Shown: positions 6,996 to 14,064, counted from the stretch's first letter. The stretch: DNA of 18,168 nt from JBDUDK01 sp040002995 (GCA_040002995.1 JBDUDK010000095.1:1-18168), one strand, 5' to 3'. Made by a program: numbers and translations. The notes: generated by a model not told the origin, from the sequence alone.

Positions 6996-8570
6996 TCAGC
7001 GGCCCGGGTGATAGACGCCGAACACCTCGCGTAACGCGTCACTCACTTCGCCCAACGTCGCGCGGCACCGCAACGCCTCTCGCATCGGGACGAGCACGTT
7101 CTGCGTACCCCGCGCCGCCGCCGCGACATCGTTGAGCGCGGCGCGCACCGCATCCGCTTCGCGGTCGGCCTTGAAGCGCCGGACCCGCTCGATCTGACCC
7201 GCCTGCAATGTGGGGTTGGCCGGGAACAGGTCGGGCTCGCGGCCGTCGTGCTCGGTGAACTTGTTCAGCCCGACGATCACCCGCTCGCCGTCGTCGACCG
7301 ACTTCGTGTACTCGTAGGCCGCTTGCTCGATCTCGTCCATCTGGTAGCCGCGCTCGATGGCCTCGACGGCGCCGCCCATCTCGTCGATCTTGGTGATGTA
7401 GTCCCACGCCAGCGCCTCGACTTCGTCGGTGAGGCGCTCGACGAAGTACGACCCGGCGAGCGGATCGGGCGTGTCGACCACGCCCGACTCGTAGCCGATG
7501 ACCTGCTGCGTGCGCAGGGCGACCCTGGCTGCTTGTTCGGTGGGCAGACTGAGCGCCTCGTCGAATGAGTTGGTGTGCAGGCTCTGCGTACCGCCGAGCA
7601 CCGCCGCGAGGGCCTGGAGCGTGACGCGAGCGACGTTGTTCTCCGGTTGCTGGGCCGTGAGCGTGGAGCCACCGGTTTGCGTGTGAAAACGCAGGAGCTT
7701 GGCCGCTTCGGACTTGGCCCCGAAGCGCTCGGTCATGATGCGGAACCACATGCGGCGGGCGGCGCGGAATTTCGCGATCTCTTCGAAAAAGTTGTTATGC
7801 CCGTTCCAGAAGAACGACAAGCGGGGCGCGAAGTCGTCGACATCGAGACCAGTGTCGACCGCGGCCTGTACGTAGGCGATCGCGTTGGCGAGTGTGAACG
7901 CGATCTCCTGCACGGCGGTGGAGCCCGCTTCGCGAATGTGATAACCCGAAATCGAGATCGTGTTCCACCGGGGAATGCGCTCGTGGCAGTACGCGAACAA
8001 GTCGGTGATGAGCCGCATCGACGGCCGCGGCGGATATACGTAGGTGCCCCGCGCGATGTACTCCTTGAGAATGTCGTTCTGGACGGTTCCGCCACCGAGG
8101 TCGGCGGCGGCCACACCCTGCTCCTCGGCGACGAGTTCATAGAGAAGCAGCAAGATCGCGGCGGTGGAGTTGATGGTCATCGAAGTCGTGACCTTGTCGA
8201 GCGGGATGTCCGCGAACAGCAGGCGCATGTCGCCGATCGAGTCGATGGCGACGCCGACCTTGCCCACCTCGCCCTCCGCCCGCGGGTGGTCGGAGTCGTA
8301 GCCCATCTGGGTGGGTAGGTCGAACGCGCACGAAAGTCCGGTCTGGCCCGCGGAAAGCAGGAACTTGAAGCGCGCGTTCGTGTCCTCGGCCGTGCCGAAC
8401 CCCGCGTACTGGCGCATGGTCCAGAGCCGCCCCCGGTGCATCGTGGGGTAGATGCCCCGCGTGTACGGGGGCTTCCCGGGCACGCCGATCCGCGATTCCG
8501 GATCCCAACCGTCGAGGTCGGCCGCGGTATAGAGGGGCTTGATCTCGATACCGGAGTCGGTGCGCTTCAC
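6996..8570 (-). CDS. B12-dependent acyl-CoA mutase, catalytic (large) subunit
   Basis: A 524-residue methylmalonyl-CoA mutase-family catalytic chain, which rearranges the carbon skeleton of branched acyl-CoAs with adenosylcobalamin. It contains the TIM-barrel substrate domain only and ends after GVYHPGR. The C-terminal cobalamin-binding domain (DxHxxG) of full-length mutases is absent, so a separate small subunit must be encoded elsewhere. Family motifs include MRQYAGFGTAEDTN (52-65), QNDILKEY (164-171), SISGYHIREAG (206-216) and FFWNGHNNFFEE. By alignment with Propionibacterium methylmalonyl-CoA mutase, Tyr55, Arg174 and His211 correspond to Tyr89, Arg207 and His244. Tyr plus Arg is the pair that holds a free carboxylate, while isobutyryl-CoA mutase has Phe and Gln. 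A methylmalonyl- or similar dicarboxylic acyl-CoA substrate is therefore favoured. The GTG start is one base after the upstream gene's stop (TGACGTG), implying coupled translation. Last gene of a four-gene run. Confidence 0.9.
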   Translation of the reverse strand: MKRTDSGIEIKPLYTAADLDGWDPESRIGVPGKPPYTRGIYPTMHRGRLWTMRQYAGFGTAEDTNARFKFLLSAGQTGLSCAFDLPTQMGYDSDHPRAEGEVGKVGVAIDSIGDMRLLFADIPLDKVTTSMTINSTAAILLLLYELVAEEQGVAAADLGGGTVQNDILKEYIARGTYVYPPRPSMRLITDLFAYCHERIPRWNTISISGYHIREAGSTAVQEIAFTLANAIAYVQAAVDTGLDVDDFAPRLSFFWNGHNNFFEEIAKFRAARRMWFRIMTERFGAKSEAAKLLRFHTQTGGSTLTAQQPENNVARVTLQALAAVLGGTQSLHTNSFDEALSLPTEQAARVALRTQQVIGYESGVVDTPDPLAGSYFVERLTDEVEALAWDYITKIDEMGGAVEAIERGYQMDEIEQAAYEYTKSVDDGERVIVGLNKFTEHDGREPDLFPANPTLQAGQIERVRRFKADREADAVRAALNDVAAAARGTQNVLVPMREALRCRATLGEVSDALREVFGVYHPGR

Positions 8571-8571
8571 G

Positions 8572-9609
8572 TCAGGCCGCTACGGCGTCGAGGCCCAAGC
8601 TCGCGGCCACCGCGGGGCGCCGCAGCTTCCAGATGAAGCCGTCATAGAGGATGTGCAGACCGCCTAGGAACAACAGCGCGAAGCGGTAGACCTCGCCGCC
8701 GTGCAGGTTGTACGTGATGGTGGCGAACGCCCAAATTGCGCCGAGATAGCCCGAGTAGAGCAAGACGCGGCGGAGACGGGTGGCACTGGCGCGGGCGACC
8801 GGGCTCGGGTCGCTGCGGCCCACACGGCCCGTCAACGACCGGTGCACGATCACGAAGTACTCGACCGCGTGGCTGGCAACGTAGGCGACCAGGCCCGCGA
8901 TCGGATCGACGATCATGACCGCGAAGAGGACCGCTGTCGACGCCACGTACAGATGCTTCGCCGGATTGGCGTCGGCACCGAGGGAGCGCTCGGCGGCCAC
9001 CCACCGGGCCGCGAGCACTACCACCACCGCGACCACAGGGAGGAGCAACCACGTGGCGACGGGCCGGAGGTTCGTTAGCAGGTGTACGGCGGGAGCGTTC
9101 GTCGATCCCATGCCCAGCTTCTTGACGAGATGCGGGGTGCGCACGCTGGCCGCCGTCACCACCAACGCGAGCACCAACCAACTCACCAGCATCGGCTTTT
9201 CGAGGTTCCCGTGATCGTCGCCGCCCTTGCGTCCGTAGAGGCGGGTGATGCCGTAACGCTGCATCAACGTGTGCTCGGCGTTCCAAAGGCCGGCGATCGC
9301 CGCCACCAGGACGAGGCTGACCATGAGTCCGGCCGTGACGATGCCTATGAAGATGAGCGGCGCCAGCACATATGTCACGGGCTTGCGGTCGAACTGGGCG
9401 CGATCGCCGTATACGAGCCCGAGCGTCAGCGGCTGGTGCATGAACGAGATCAGGAAGACGAAGGCCACGAACGTGCCCAGCGTTCGCGGCGAATTCTCGA
9501 GAACGTGGGCGGTGACGGCGAAGGGGACCCAGAGCAGGGCGAGAGCGACGTCGTGGCGCCTCGACTGGATCCACCGCGCTCGGCTCACGCCCCAAACCTT
9601 ACCGGGCAT
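8572..9609 (-). CDS. Uncharacterised polytopic membrane protein with intramembrane histidines
   Basis: A 345-residue protein I do not recognise as a named family. It has about eight hydrophobic segments (roughly 22-36, 44-66, 80-108, 138-155, 183-202, 220-256, 283-300 and 308-325). Histidines sit in or next to these segments in conserved-looking contexts: SFMHQP (H58), WNAEHTLMQRYG (H113), SHAVEYFVIVHRS (H247, H256) and GGLHILYDGF (H319, D323). That layout resembles membrane enzymes that bind a metal with scattered histidines, such as fatty acid desaturases or the Brp/Blh carotene dioxygenases, but I could not match either signature, so this is speculation. The ATG at 9609 overlaps the upstream methyltransferase gene by 11 bases, and the mutase start follows its stop by one base, so all three are very probably one transcript. 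No signal peptide is needed. Confidence 0.75.
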   Translation of the reverse strand: MPGKVWGVSRARWIQSRRHDVALALLWVPFAVTAHVLENSPRTLGTFVAFVFLISFMHQPLTLGLVYGDRAQFDRKPVTYVLAPLIFIGIVTAGLMVSLVLVAAIAGLWNAEHTLMQRYGITRLYGRKGGDDHGNLEKPMLVSWLVLALVVTAASVRTPHLVKKLGMGSTNAPAVHLLTNLRPVATWLLLPVVAVVVVLAARWVAAERSLGADANPAKHLYVASTAVLFAVMIVDPIAGLVAYVASHAVEYFVIVHRSLTGRVGRSDPSPVARASATRLRRVLLYSGYLGAIWAFATITYNLHGGEVYRFALLFLGGLHILYDGFIWKLRRPAVAASLGLDAVAA

Positions 9610-10636
9610 GTGTAAGGCGCTGCCGCGCCCGGACGAGCGCGGGCACCACCCCAGGCCGGGTCACATACCACGCCTTGGCCGTGGCCAAAAGGGGTTGGTC
9701 GAACGTGAGCCCTTTGCGCATTTCGCGCCGGCAGGCGAGGAGCGAGCGCACGAACCAGGTGTCGCTCCAACGGCGGCGGGCGATCGTGTGAGCCCGCGCC
9801 GCGGCAGACGCCGTGTCGCGGCGCAGCACATAGAACGAGCGGATCGAATGAGGTACAAGGGAGTCGATCCACGTATGAACGTCGCGCTCTACCTCGGGTA
9901 CCCGCACGAGTCCGTGGCGGCCGAACGTGCTGACCCAGAAGTCGGTGTGGGCGTAGACCAGGTGACCCGCGGCGGGAATCGCGGGATCGTGGTCGTCGGC
10001 ATACAGGAAGGGGAACGGGCGCCGCTCGTCGAATGCAGCCCGGTTCTCTTCGAAGTCCAAGGGAAACGGCTCTCCGAACACGTCGTCGCGACCGTAGGCA
10101 GGGATGACGAACGCGAAGAGCGCATCATCGGTGGTGGCCCCGACAACGGCGCTGATGTAGTCGTCGAGACGTAGCGGATGCAGGTGCTCCCAGATGTCGA
10201 ACGCGCAGACCGTGTCGAACTTCGGCCCGTCCCAGTGGCCGACGACCGCGGCGATGTCGCCTTCGCGAAACGTCGGCCGCAAGGCGGGCCAGACGCGCTC
10301 GGCGGCGTCGACCCCCCCGTCGATCCCCCAGCACTCCACGTGGTGCACGTCGTGTAGGAGACGGAGCACGTCGCCTCGCCCGCAGCCGATCTCGAGCACC
10401 CGCGTCGGCCGAAGCCGGTTCACCAGCTCGGCCACCCACCAGAAGTGAGCGGTGAGCCGTTCGTCGTGCTGGCCGGCCCGCTCTTCGTAGTAGTGCTGGT
10501 CGTAGAAGCCGGTCGACGCGATGCGTTCGAGGATCGCGTCGAAGTCAGCGGGCGCTTCGATCTCGATGAGGCGCGCGGGCTGGCCGTTATTGAAGCCCTT
10601 GCCGTCGTCGAGGTACCGGCTCTCGATCAACCGCAC
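9599..10636 (-). CDS. Class I SAM-dependent methyltransferase
   Basis: A 345-residue protein with a Rossmann-type methyltransferase core. The SAM-binding motif I is VLEIGCGRGD (80-89); the acidic residue after strand 2 is Asp106 (CWGIDGG); the post-I region FDTVCAFDIWEHLHP (140-154) has the aromatic-rich WEHL motif of methyltransferases acting on lipids, sugars or natural products. About 75 residues precede the core and the last 100 are Arg-rich and may bind substrate. The substrate is unknown. The GTG at 10636 is the first start in the frame after the upstream gene stops 13 bases earlier; no Shine-Dalgarno is visible, but TACATT lies six bases before it. The 3' end overlaps the membrane-protein gene by 11 bases. 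Confidence 0.85.
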   Translation of the reverse strand: MRLIESRYLDDGKGFNNGQPARLIEIEAPADFDAILERIASTGFYDQHYYEERAGQHDERLTAHFWWVAELVNRLRPTRVLEIGCGRGDVLRLLHDVHHVECWGIDGGVDAAERVWPALRPTFREGDIAAVVGHWDGPKFDTVCAFDIWEHLHPLRLDDYISAVVGATTDDALFAFVIPAYGRDDVFGEPFPLDFEENRAAFDERRPFPFLYADDHDPAIPAAGHLVYAHTDFWVSTFGRHGLVRVPEVERDVHTWIDSLVPHSIRSFYVLRRDTASAAARAHTIARRRWSDTWFVRSLLACRREMRKGLTFDQPLLATAKAWYVTRPGVVPALVRARQRLTHAR

Positions 10637-10642
10637 TGCATG

Positions 10643-10648
10643 AATGTA
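10643..10648 (-). promoter_or_regulatory. Possible internal -10 box before the methyltransferase
   Basis: On the minus strand TACATT is followed by six bases (CATGCA) and the GTG start of the methyltransferase. It lies in the 13-bp gap after the rhodanese-ThiF gene. It could drive a leaderless transcript of the last three genes of the run, but may equally be chance. Confidence 0.3.
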
Positions 10649-10649
10649 A

Positions 10650-11816
10650 TCAGTGATTGAGGTGCGGCGAGCAGAGGTCGTCGTACTCGGCGATCACGAT
10701 CTCGTCGCGCCGGGCCCACGTGACAGGGTTCGCGGGGTCGGGCTGAATCTTGAACGTACGAAACGACTGCTCGAGCGCGTCGAAGCTGAGGATGCGACCG
10801 ATCAGCGGTTCGCCAATGCCGACGATGATCTTGATCGCCTCGAGCGCCTGCAACGAGCCGATGATGCCGGGCAACACGCCGAGCACACCGGCCTCCGCGC
10901 ACGAGGGCGCCAGCTCCGCCGGCGGCGGCTCGGGCACCATGTCCCGATAGTTCGGTCCGCGCCGCGGGTCGAACACGGTGACCATGCCCTCGAAGCGGAA
11001 GATTGAGCCATGGACAACGGGGATCCCGAGCTTCACCGACGCGTCATTCAGTAGGTAGCGGCTCGGGAAGTTGTCGGCGCCGTCGATGATCACGTCGTAG
11101 CCGGAGATGATGTCGATCACGTTCTCCGCCGACAGGCGCGTGTCGTACGTGACGACGTCGACATCGGGGTTCAGCATCGTGAGCGTCTTCTTGGCCGAAT
11201 CGACCTTGCGATCGCCGATCCGGTCGATGTTGTGAAGGATCTGGCGTTGCAGGTTCGATGCGTCGACGATGTCCATGTCGACGATGCCGAGCGTGCCAAC
11301 GCCGGCCGCGGCGAGGTACAGGGCGGCAGGTGACCCCAGTCCGCCCGCGCCGAGAAGCAGCACCTTGGCCGCGAGCAGCTTGGCCTGACCCTCCATACCC
11401 ACTTCCGGCAGGAGCAGATGGCGGCCGTAACGCTCTTTCTGGTCGGCGCTGAGCTGCCTGGGCTTCTCCCATTCCCGGCCTTCGTCTTTCCACTTCCCAA
11501 ACCCGCCGCTCACTGACACCACGTCGGAGTAACCGAGTTCGGCGAGTGTCCGGGCCGCGAACACCGAACGGGTGCCGCCCGCGCAGTACACGACGATGGG
11601 GGCGGTCTTGTCGGCGACCTTCCCCTCGATCTGGCTCTCGAGATGCCCGCGCGGGATGTGTATCGCGCCACGCACTGCGCCCTGCTCGTACTCGTCGGGC
11701 TCGCGGACGTCGAGGACAACCGTGCCCGCCCGGCGGCGCGCCTCGTCGGCGGCGGCGGTATCGACCTCTCGGATCTGAGCCTTGGCGGCGATGAGCAGAT
11801 CGCGAAACGTGGGCAT
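10650..11816 (-). CDS. Rhodanese-ThiF/MoeB-like sulfur-carrier adenylyltransferase fusion
   Basis: A 388-residue protein that should adenylate the C-terminus of a ubiquitin-like sulfur carrier (MoaD, ThiS or CysO type) for molybdopterin, thiamine or cysteine synthesis. Residues ~10-118 form a rhodanese domain: VVLDVREPDEYEQGAVRGA (33-51) and the active-site loop CAGGTR (78-83), with Cys78 as persulfide carrier. Residues ~126-365 form the E1-like domain: RYGRHLLLPEVG (129-140), nucleotide motif GAGGLGS (156-162), NLQRQ (188-192), IDGADNF (244-250) and PSCAEAGVLG (304-313) with Cys306. MoeZ-type proteins carry the rhodanese at the C-terminus, so the order here is reversed. The zinc CxxC pairs of E. 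coli MoeB are absent (YRDMVPEPPP, Asp292 replacing Cys). The cognate carrier protein is not in the window. The ATG at 11816 follows a TANNNT box by six bases. First gene of the four-gene run. Confidence 0.9.
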   Translation of the reverse strand: MPTFRDLLIAAKAQIREVDTAAADEARRRAGTVVLDVREPDEYEQGAVRGAIHIPRGHLESQIEGKVADKTAPIVVYCAGGTRSVFAARTLAELGYSDVVSVSGGFGKWKDEGREWEKPRQLSADQKERYGRHLLLPEVGMEGQAKLLAAKVLLLGAGGLGSPAALYLAAAGVGTLGIVDMDIVDASNLQRQILHNIDRIGDRKVDSAKKTLTMLNPDVDVVTYDTRLSAENVIDIISGYDVIIDGADNFPSRYLLNDASVKLGIPVVHGSIFRFEGMVTVFDPRRGPNYRDMVPEPPPAELAPSCAEAGVLGVLPGIIGSLQALEAIKIIVGIGEPLIGRILSFDALEQSFRTFKIQPDPANPVTWARRDEIVIAEYDDLCSPHLNH

Positions 11817-11820
11817 GGCA

Positions 11821-11845
11821 AAAGCCTACCGATCCGATCGGCTTT
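11821..11845. promoter_or_regulatory. Imperfect 25-bp dyad, possible operator
   Basis: Outer arms AAAGCC (11821-11826) and GGCTTT (11840-11845) are perfect complements and three further pairs match inside, 9 of 12 pairs in all, centred on 11833. It covers the predicted -10 box of the rhodanese-ThiF gene, a position expected for a repressor site. No regulator family can be named. Confidence 0.3.
11823..11828 (-). promoter_or_regulatory. Putative -10 box of the rhodanese-ThiF operon
   Basis: On the minus strand TAGGCT is followed by six bases (TTTGCC) and the ATG at 11816, predicting a leaderless transcript for the four-gene run. A weak -35 candidate, TGGCCG, lies 17 bases upstream. The box sits inside the left arm of an imperfect dyad (11821-11845). 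Confidence 0.5.
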
Positions 11846-11970
11846 CGGCCACCCTCGTCGTAGCTACCGCGTCGGGCGCACAGCGGGCGGGGGGGACTTT
11901 TGGCCCATCACGAGGTATTGGTCGGGATTTTCCTTCATCCCTGCCTAGGCGCGGTCGAACACTGAGAGTG

Positions 11971-13233
11971 ATGAATCGGCGGGCATTTGGCATCCTCCTT
12001 TCACTTTGCGTGGTCACTGCCTTGGTCGGCGTCCCGGCCGGGCCCGCCCTCGCCGCAATCGATCCCAGGGCATCGGAGGCCCAGTTCCTCACGCTCATGA
12101 ACACCGAGCGGGTGGGCGCCGGGCTGGCCCCGATGAACCTCGACGCCGCCATGTACCCGATGGCCATCCAGTGGAGCCAACAGATGGACGCCGCCGGCGT
12201 CCTGTCGCACCGTCCCGACCTGGCCGCGCGTGCGACAGCGATCGCGCCCACATGGACGAAATTGGGTGAGAACGTCGGCACGGGCGGCAGCGTGACCAGC
12301 CTCCACACGGCGTTCATGAACTCCCCGGGCCACCGGGCCAACGTGCTCGGCGACTACAACCGCGTCGCGATCGCTGTCGTCGTCGACGTGGATCGCATAT
12401 GGGTCACGTTCGACTTCATGAAGGGTCCGGCCATCAGTGGTCCGACCGGCCTCGAACCGGCCCTGCCGACCATCTCGTTCGCACAAGCCGGCAACTTCTG
12501 GGTCACGACCGCCAACGGCAAGGTCTACGGGGTCGGCACCGCAAAACTGCTCGGTGACATGTCGACCCGCGTGCTCGCGCGGCCGATCGTCGGCATGGCG
12601 TCCTCGCCGACTGGCAACGGCTATTGGCTCGTCGCGAGCGACGGCGGCATCTTCGCGTTCGGCGACGCTCTCTTCTACGGCTCAACGGGGGCGATGGCCC
12701 TCAACCAACCGATCGTCGCCATGGCCCCGACCAGCACGGGCAAGGGCTACTGGCTCGTCGCGAGCGACGGCGGCATATTCGCGTTCGGTGATGCGCGCTT
12801 CCTCGGCTCCATGGGCGGCACGAAGCTCAACCAGGCCGTCAACGGCATCGCCGCGACGCCCACGGGCAAGGGCTACTGGATGGTCGCGAGTGACGGCGGG
12901 ATCTTCGCGTTCGGCGACGCCGCGTTCTACGGGTCGGCCGCGAGCAGCGCGCTGCCCTCGCCCGTGACGGCGATCGCCACGTTGCCGACGGGCGCGGGCT
13001 ACTGGCTGCAGACCTCGACCGGTGCGGTCTACCCGTTTGGTGCGGCGGCCAGCTACGGCGCTGCCTCCGCGTCCGGTGCGACGCTCACCAAGATGGCCAC
13101 GATGCCCGACGGCCTCGGTTACCGAATGGCGAGCGCCGACGGTCGGGTCTTCGAGTTCGGATCGGGCGGGGCAGGCGTGACACCTCCGCTCGGGGTCACG
13201 TCGCCCATCGTTGCCATCGCCAACGTCCCCTAG
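11971..13233 (+). CDS. Secreted CAP/SCP-domain protein with C-terminal 42-residue repeats
   Basis: A 420-residue exported protein. Residues 1-28 are a signal peptide (MNRR, hydrophobic core, cleavage after Ala-Leu-Ala at 26-28). Residues ~34-150 are a CAP/SCP (SCP-PR1, YkwD-like) domain: LMNTERVGAGLAPMN (42-56), LSHRPD (78-83), LGENVGTGG (98-106) and NSPGHRANVLGDY (117-129), with His80, Glu100 and His121 at the places of the usual CAP cavity residues. Residues ~174-420 are six units of the 42-residue repeat also found at the end of the protein at 4779. Bacterial CAP proteins are extracellular and mostly of unproven function; wall or lipid binding has been proposed. The ATG at 11971 opens the signal peptide; a GTG one codon earlier is possible. 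The 154-bp gap 11817-11970 upstream holds no strong promoter; AACACT seven bases before the ATG is a weak leaderless candidate. The stop overlaps that of sir2. Confidence 0.9.
   Translation: MNRRAFGILLSLCVVTALVGVPAGPALAAIDPRASEAQFLTLMNTERVGAGLAPMNLDAAMYPMAIQWSQQMDAAGVLSHRPDLAARATAIAPTWTKLGENVGTGGSVTSLHTAFMNSPGHRANVLGDYNRVAIAVVVDVDRIWVTFDFMKGPAISGPTGLEPALPTISFAQAGNFWVTTANGKVYGVGTAKLLGDMSTRVLARPIVGMASSPTGNGYWLVASDGGIFAFGDALFYGSTGAMALNQPIVAMAPTSTGKGYWLVASDGGIFAFGDARFLGSMGGTKLNQAVNGIAATPTGKGYWMVASDGGIFAFGDAAFYGSAASSALPSPVTAIATLPTGAGYWLQTSTGAVYPFGAAASYGAASASGATLTKMATMPDGLGYRMASADGRVFEFGSGGAGVTPPLGVTSPIVAIANVP
12490..13230 (+). repeat. Six-unit 42-residue (126-nt) tandem repeat
   Basis: Encodes residues ~174-420. 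The aromatic strand positions are Phe176, Tyr218, Tyr260, Tyr302, Tyr344 and Tyr384: spacings of 42, 42, 42, 42 and 40. Core consensus is GYWLVASDGGIFAFGD. The DNA of the central units is close, with CTCGTCGCGAGCGACGGC identical in two of them. The protein ends on SPIVAIANVP, matching the strand (QPIVAMAP) that opens internal units. Confidence 0.9.
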
Positions 13234-13973
13234 ACGATCGCGGGCAGGAGCTCACTGATCGAGCCCCGAAGCACCGCGTCGGCCACGTCATCGAATTGCG
13301 TGGGGTCGGCGTTCACAATCACGATGAGGGCGCCCGCCGCACGGGCTCGCGGCACCATGTTGGCCACGGGATACACCTGCAACGTCGAGCCGACCGCGAG
13401 TAGCAGATCGGCTTCCGAAGCGGCCTGCAGGGCGCGGTCGATGACATGGGGCACGAGCGCCTGGCCAAACGAGATCGTGGCCGACTTCACGATGCCCGAG
13501 CACACGCGGCATCTGGGGTCGTCCTCCCCCGCGCGCACCCGCTCGAGCACCACCGCCATCGGCCCGGTGTCGCCGCACTGAAGACACTCGTAGCGGCGCA
13601 TGGTGCCGTGCACCTCGACAACCATCGCGGGTGACGATCCGGCGCGCTGGTGGAGTTCGTCGACGTTCTGGGTGACGAGCGCGTGGAGCTTGCCGCGTTC
13701 TTCGAGGCGGACGAGGGCACGATGGCCGGCGTTGGGCTCTGCGGTCCAGGCCGGGTTGTCGAGCCGGCTGCGCCATGCCGCCCGACGCACTTCGGGATCG
13801 CCGACGTAGTGCTGCAGCGTGGCCATCTTCTCCGCGGCCGGGTTCTTGGTCCACAGACCGTTCGGCCCACGGAAGTCGGGGATACCTGAGTCGGTCGAGA
13901 TGCCTGCACCGGTCAGCACGACGACACGCTCTGCGTCGTCGATCCAACGGGCCACGTCCGACGGCTCAACCAT
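13230..13973 (-). CDS. Sir2-family NAD-dependent protein deacylase
   Basis: A 247-residue sirtuin that removes acyl groups from lysine using NAD+, yielding nicotinamide and O-acyl-ADP-ribose. All signatures are present: GAGIS (22-26) and PDFRG (32-36), TQNVDELH (101-108), catalytic His122 in EVHGTM, the zinc ligands Cys130/Cys133 and Cys155/Cys158, GST (195-197) and VNADP (220-224). The usual FGE is FGQ (169-171). The acyl preference cannot be assigned; I do not see a clear Tyr/Arg pair of desuccinylases. The ATG at 13973 is preferred over the GTG at 13985 because AAGGGTGG ends eight bases before it. Sirtuins often regulate acyl-CoA enzymes, and a B12-dependent mutase lies 5 kb away, but a functional link is untested. 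The gene shares CTAG with the convergent CAP gene. Confidence 0.93.
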   Translation of the reverse strand: MVEPSDVARWIDDAERVVVLTGAGISTDSGIPDFRGPNGLWTKNPAAEKMATLQHYVGDPEVRRAAWRSRLDNPAWTAEPNAGHRALVRLEERGKLHALVTQNVDELHQRAGSSPAMVVEVHGTMRRYECLQCGDTGPMAVVLERVRAGEDDPRCRVCSGIVKSATISFGQALVPHVIDRALQAASEADLLLAVGSTLQVYPVANMVPRARAAGALIVIVNADPTQFDDVADAVLRGSISELLPAIV

Positions 13974-13998
13974 GTCCGAGTCCACCCTTGACCCGTGC

Positions 13999-14020
13999 GT
14001 GGAAACATATGAAACTCCAC
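13999..14020. promoter_or_regulatory. Inverted repeat GTGGA-N12-TCCAC in divergent gap
   Basis: Five-base arms GTGGA (13999-14003) and TCCAC (14016-14020) flank an AT-rich centre containing CATATG, in the 103-bp gap between the divergent sir2 and the gene at 14077. It could be an operator for either gene. The arms are short, so the call is weak. Confidence 0.25.
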
Positions 14021-14064
14021 ATGAGCTTCCCCCTCGACCCGACTACTCGCCCCAACAATTTCGT

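Noticed and set aside
8572..9609. Assignment of the membrane protein as a Brp/Blh carotene dioxygenase
   Set aside because: It has intramembrane histidines, but I could not match the family's spacing or motifs, and no carotenoid gene is nearby.
11846..11970. Riboswitch or structured leader upstream of the CAP gene (wall-related genes in actinobacteria can have c-di-AMP riboswitches)
   Set aside because: I found no recognisable conserved elements or convincing long helices in this 125-bp stretch.
12600..12960. Regular 126-bp repeats considered as a CRISPR-like array
   Set aside because: The units are contiguous coding sequence with a 42-codon period, no short repeat/spacer structure and no cas genes.
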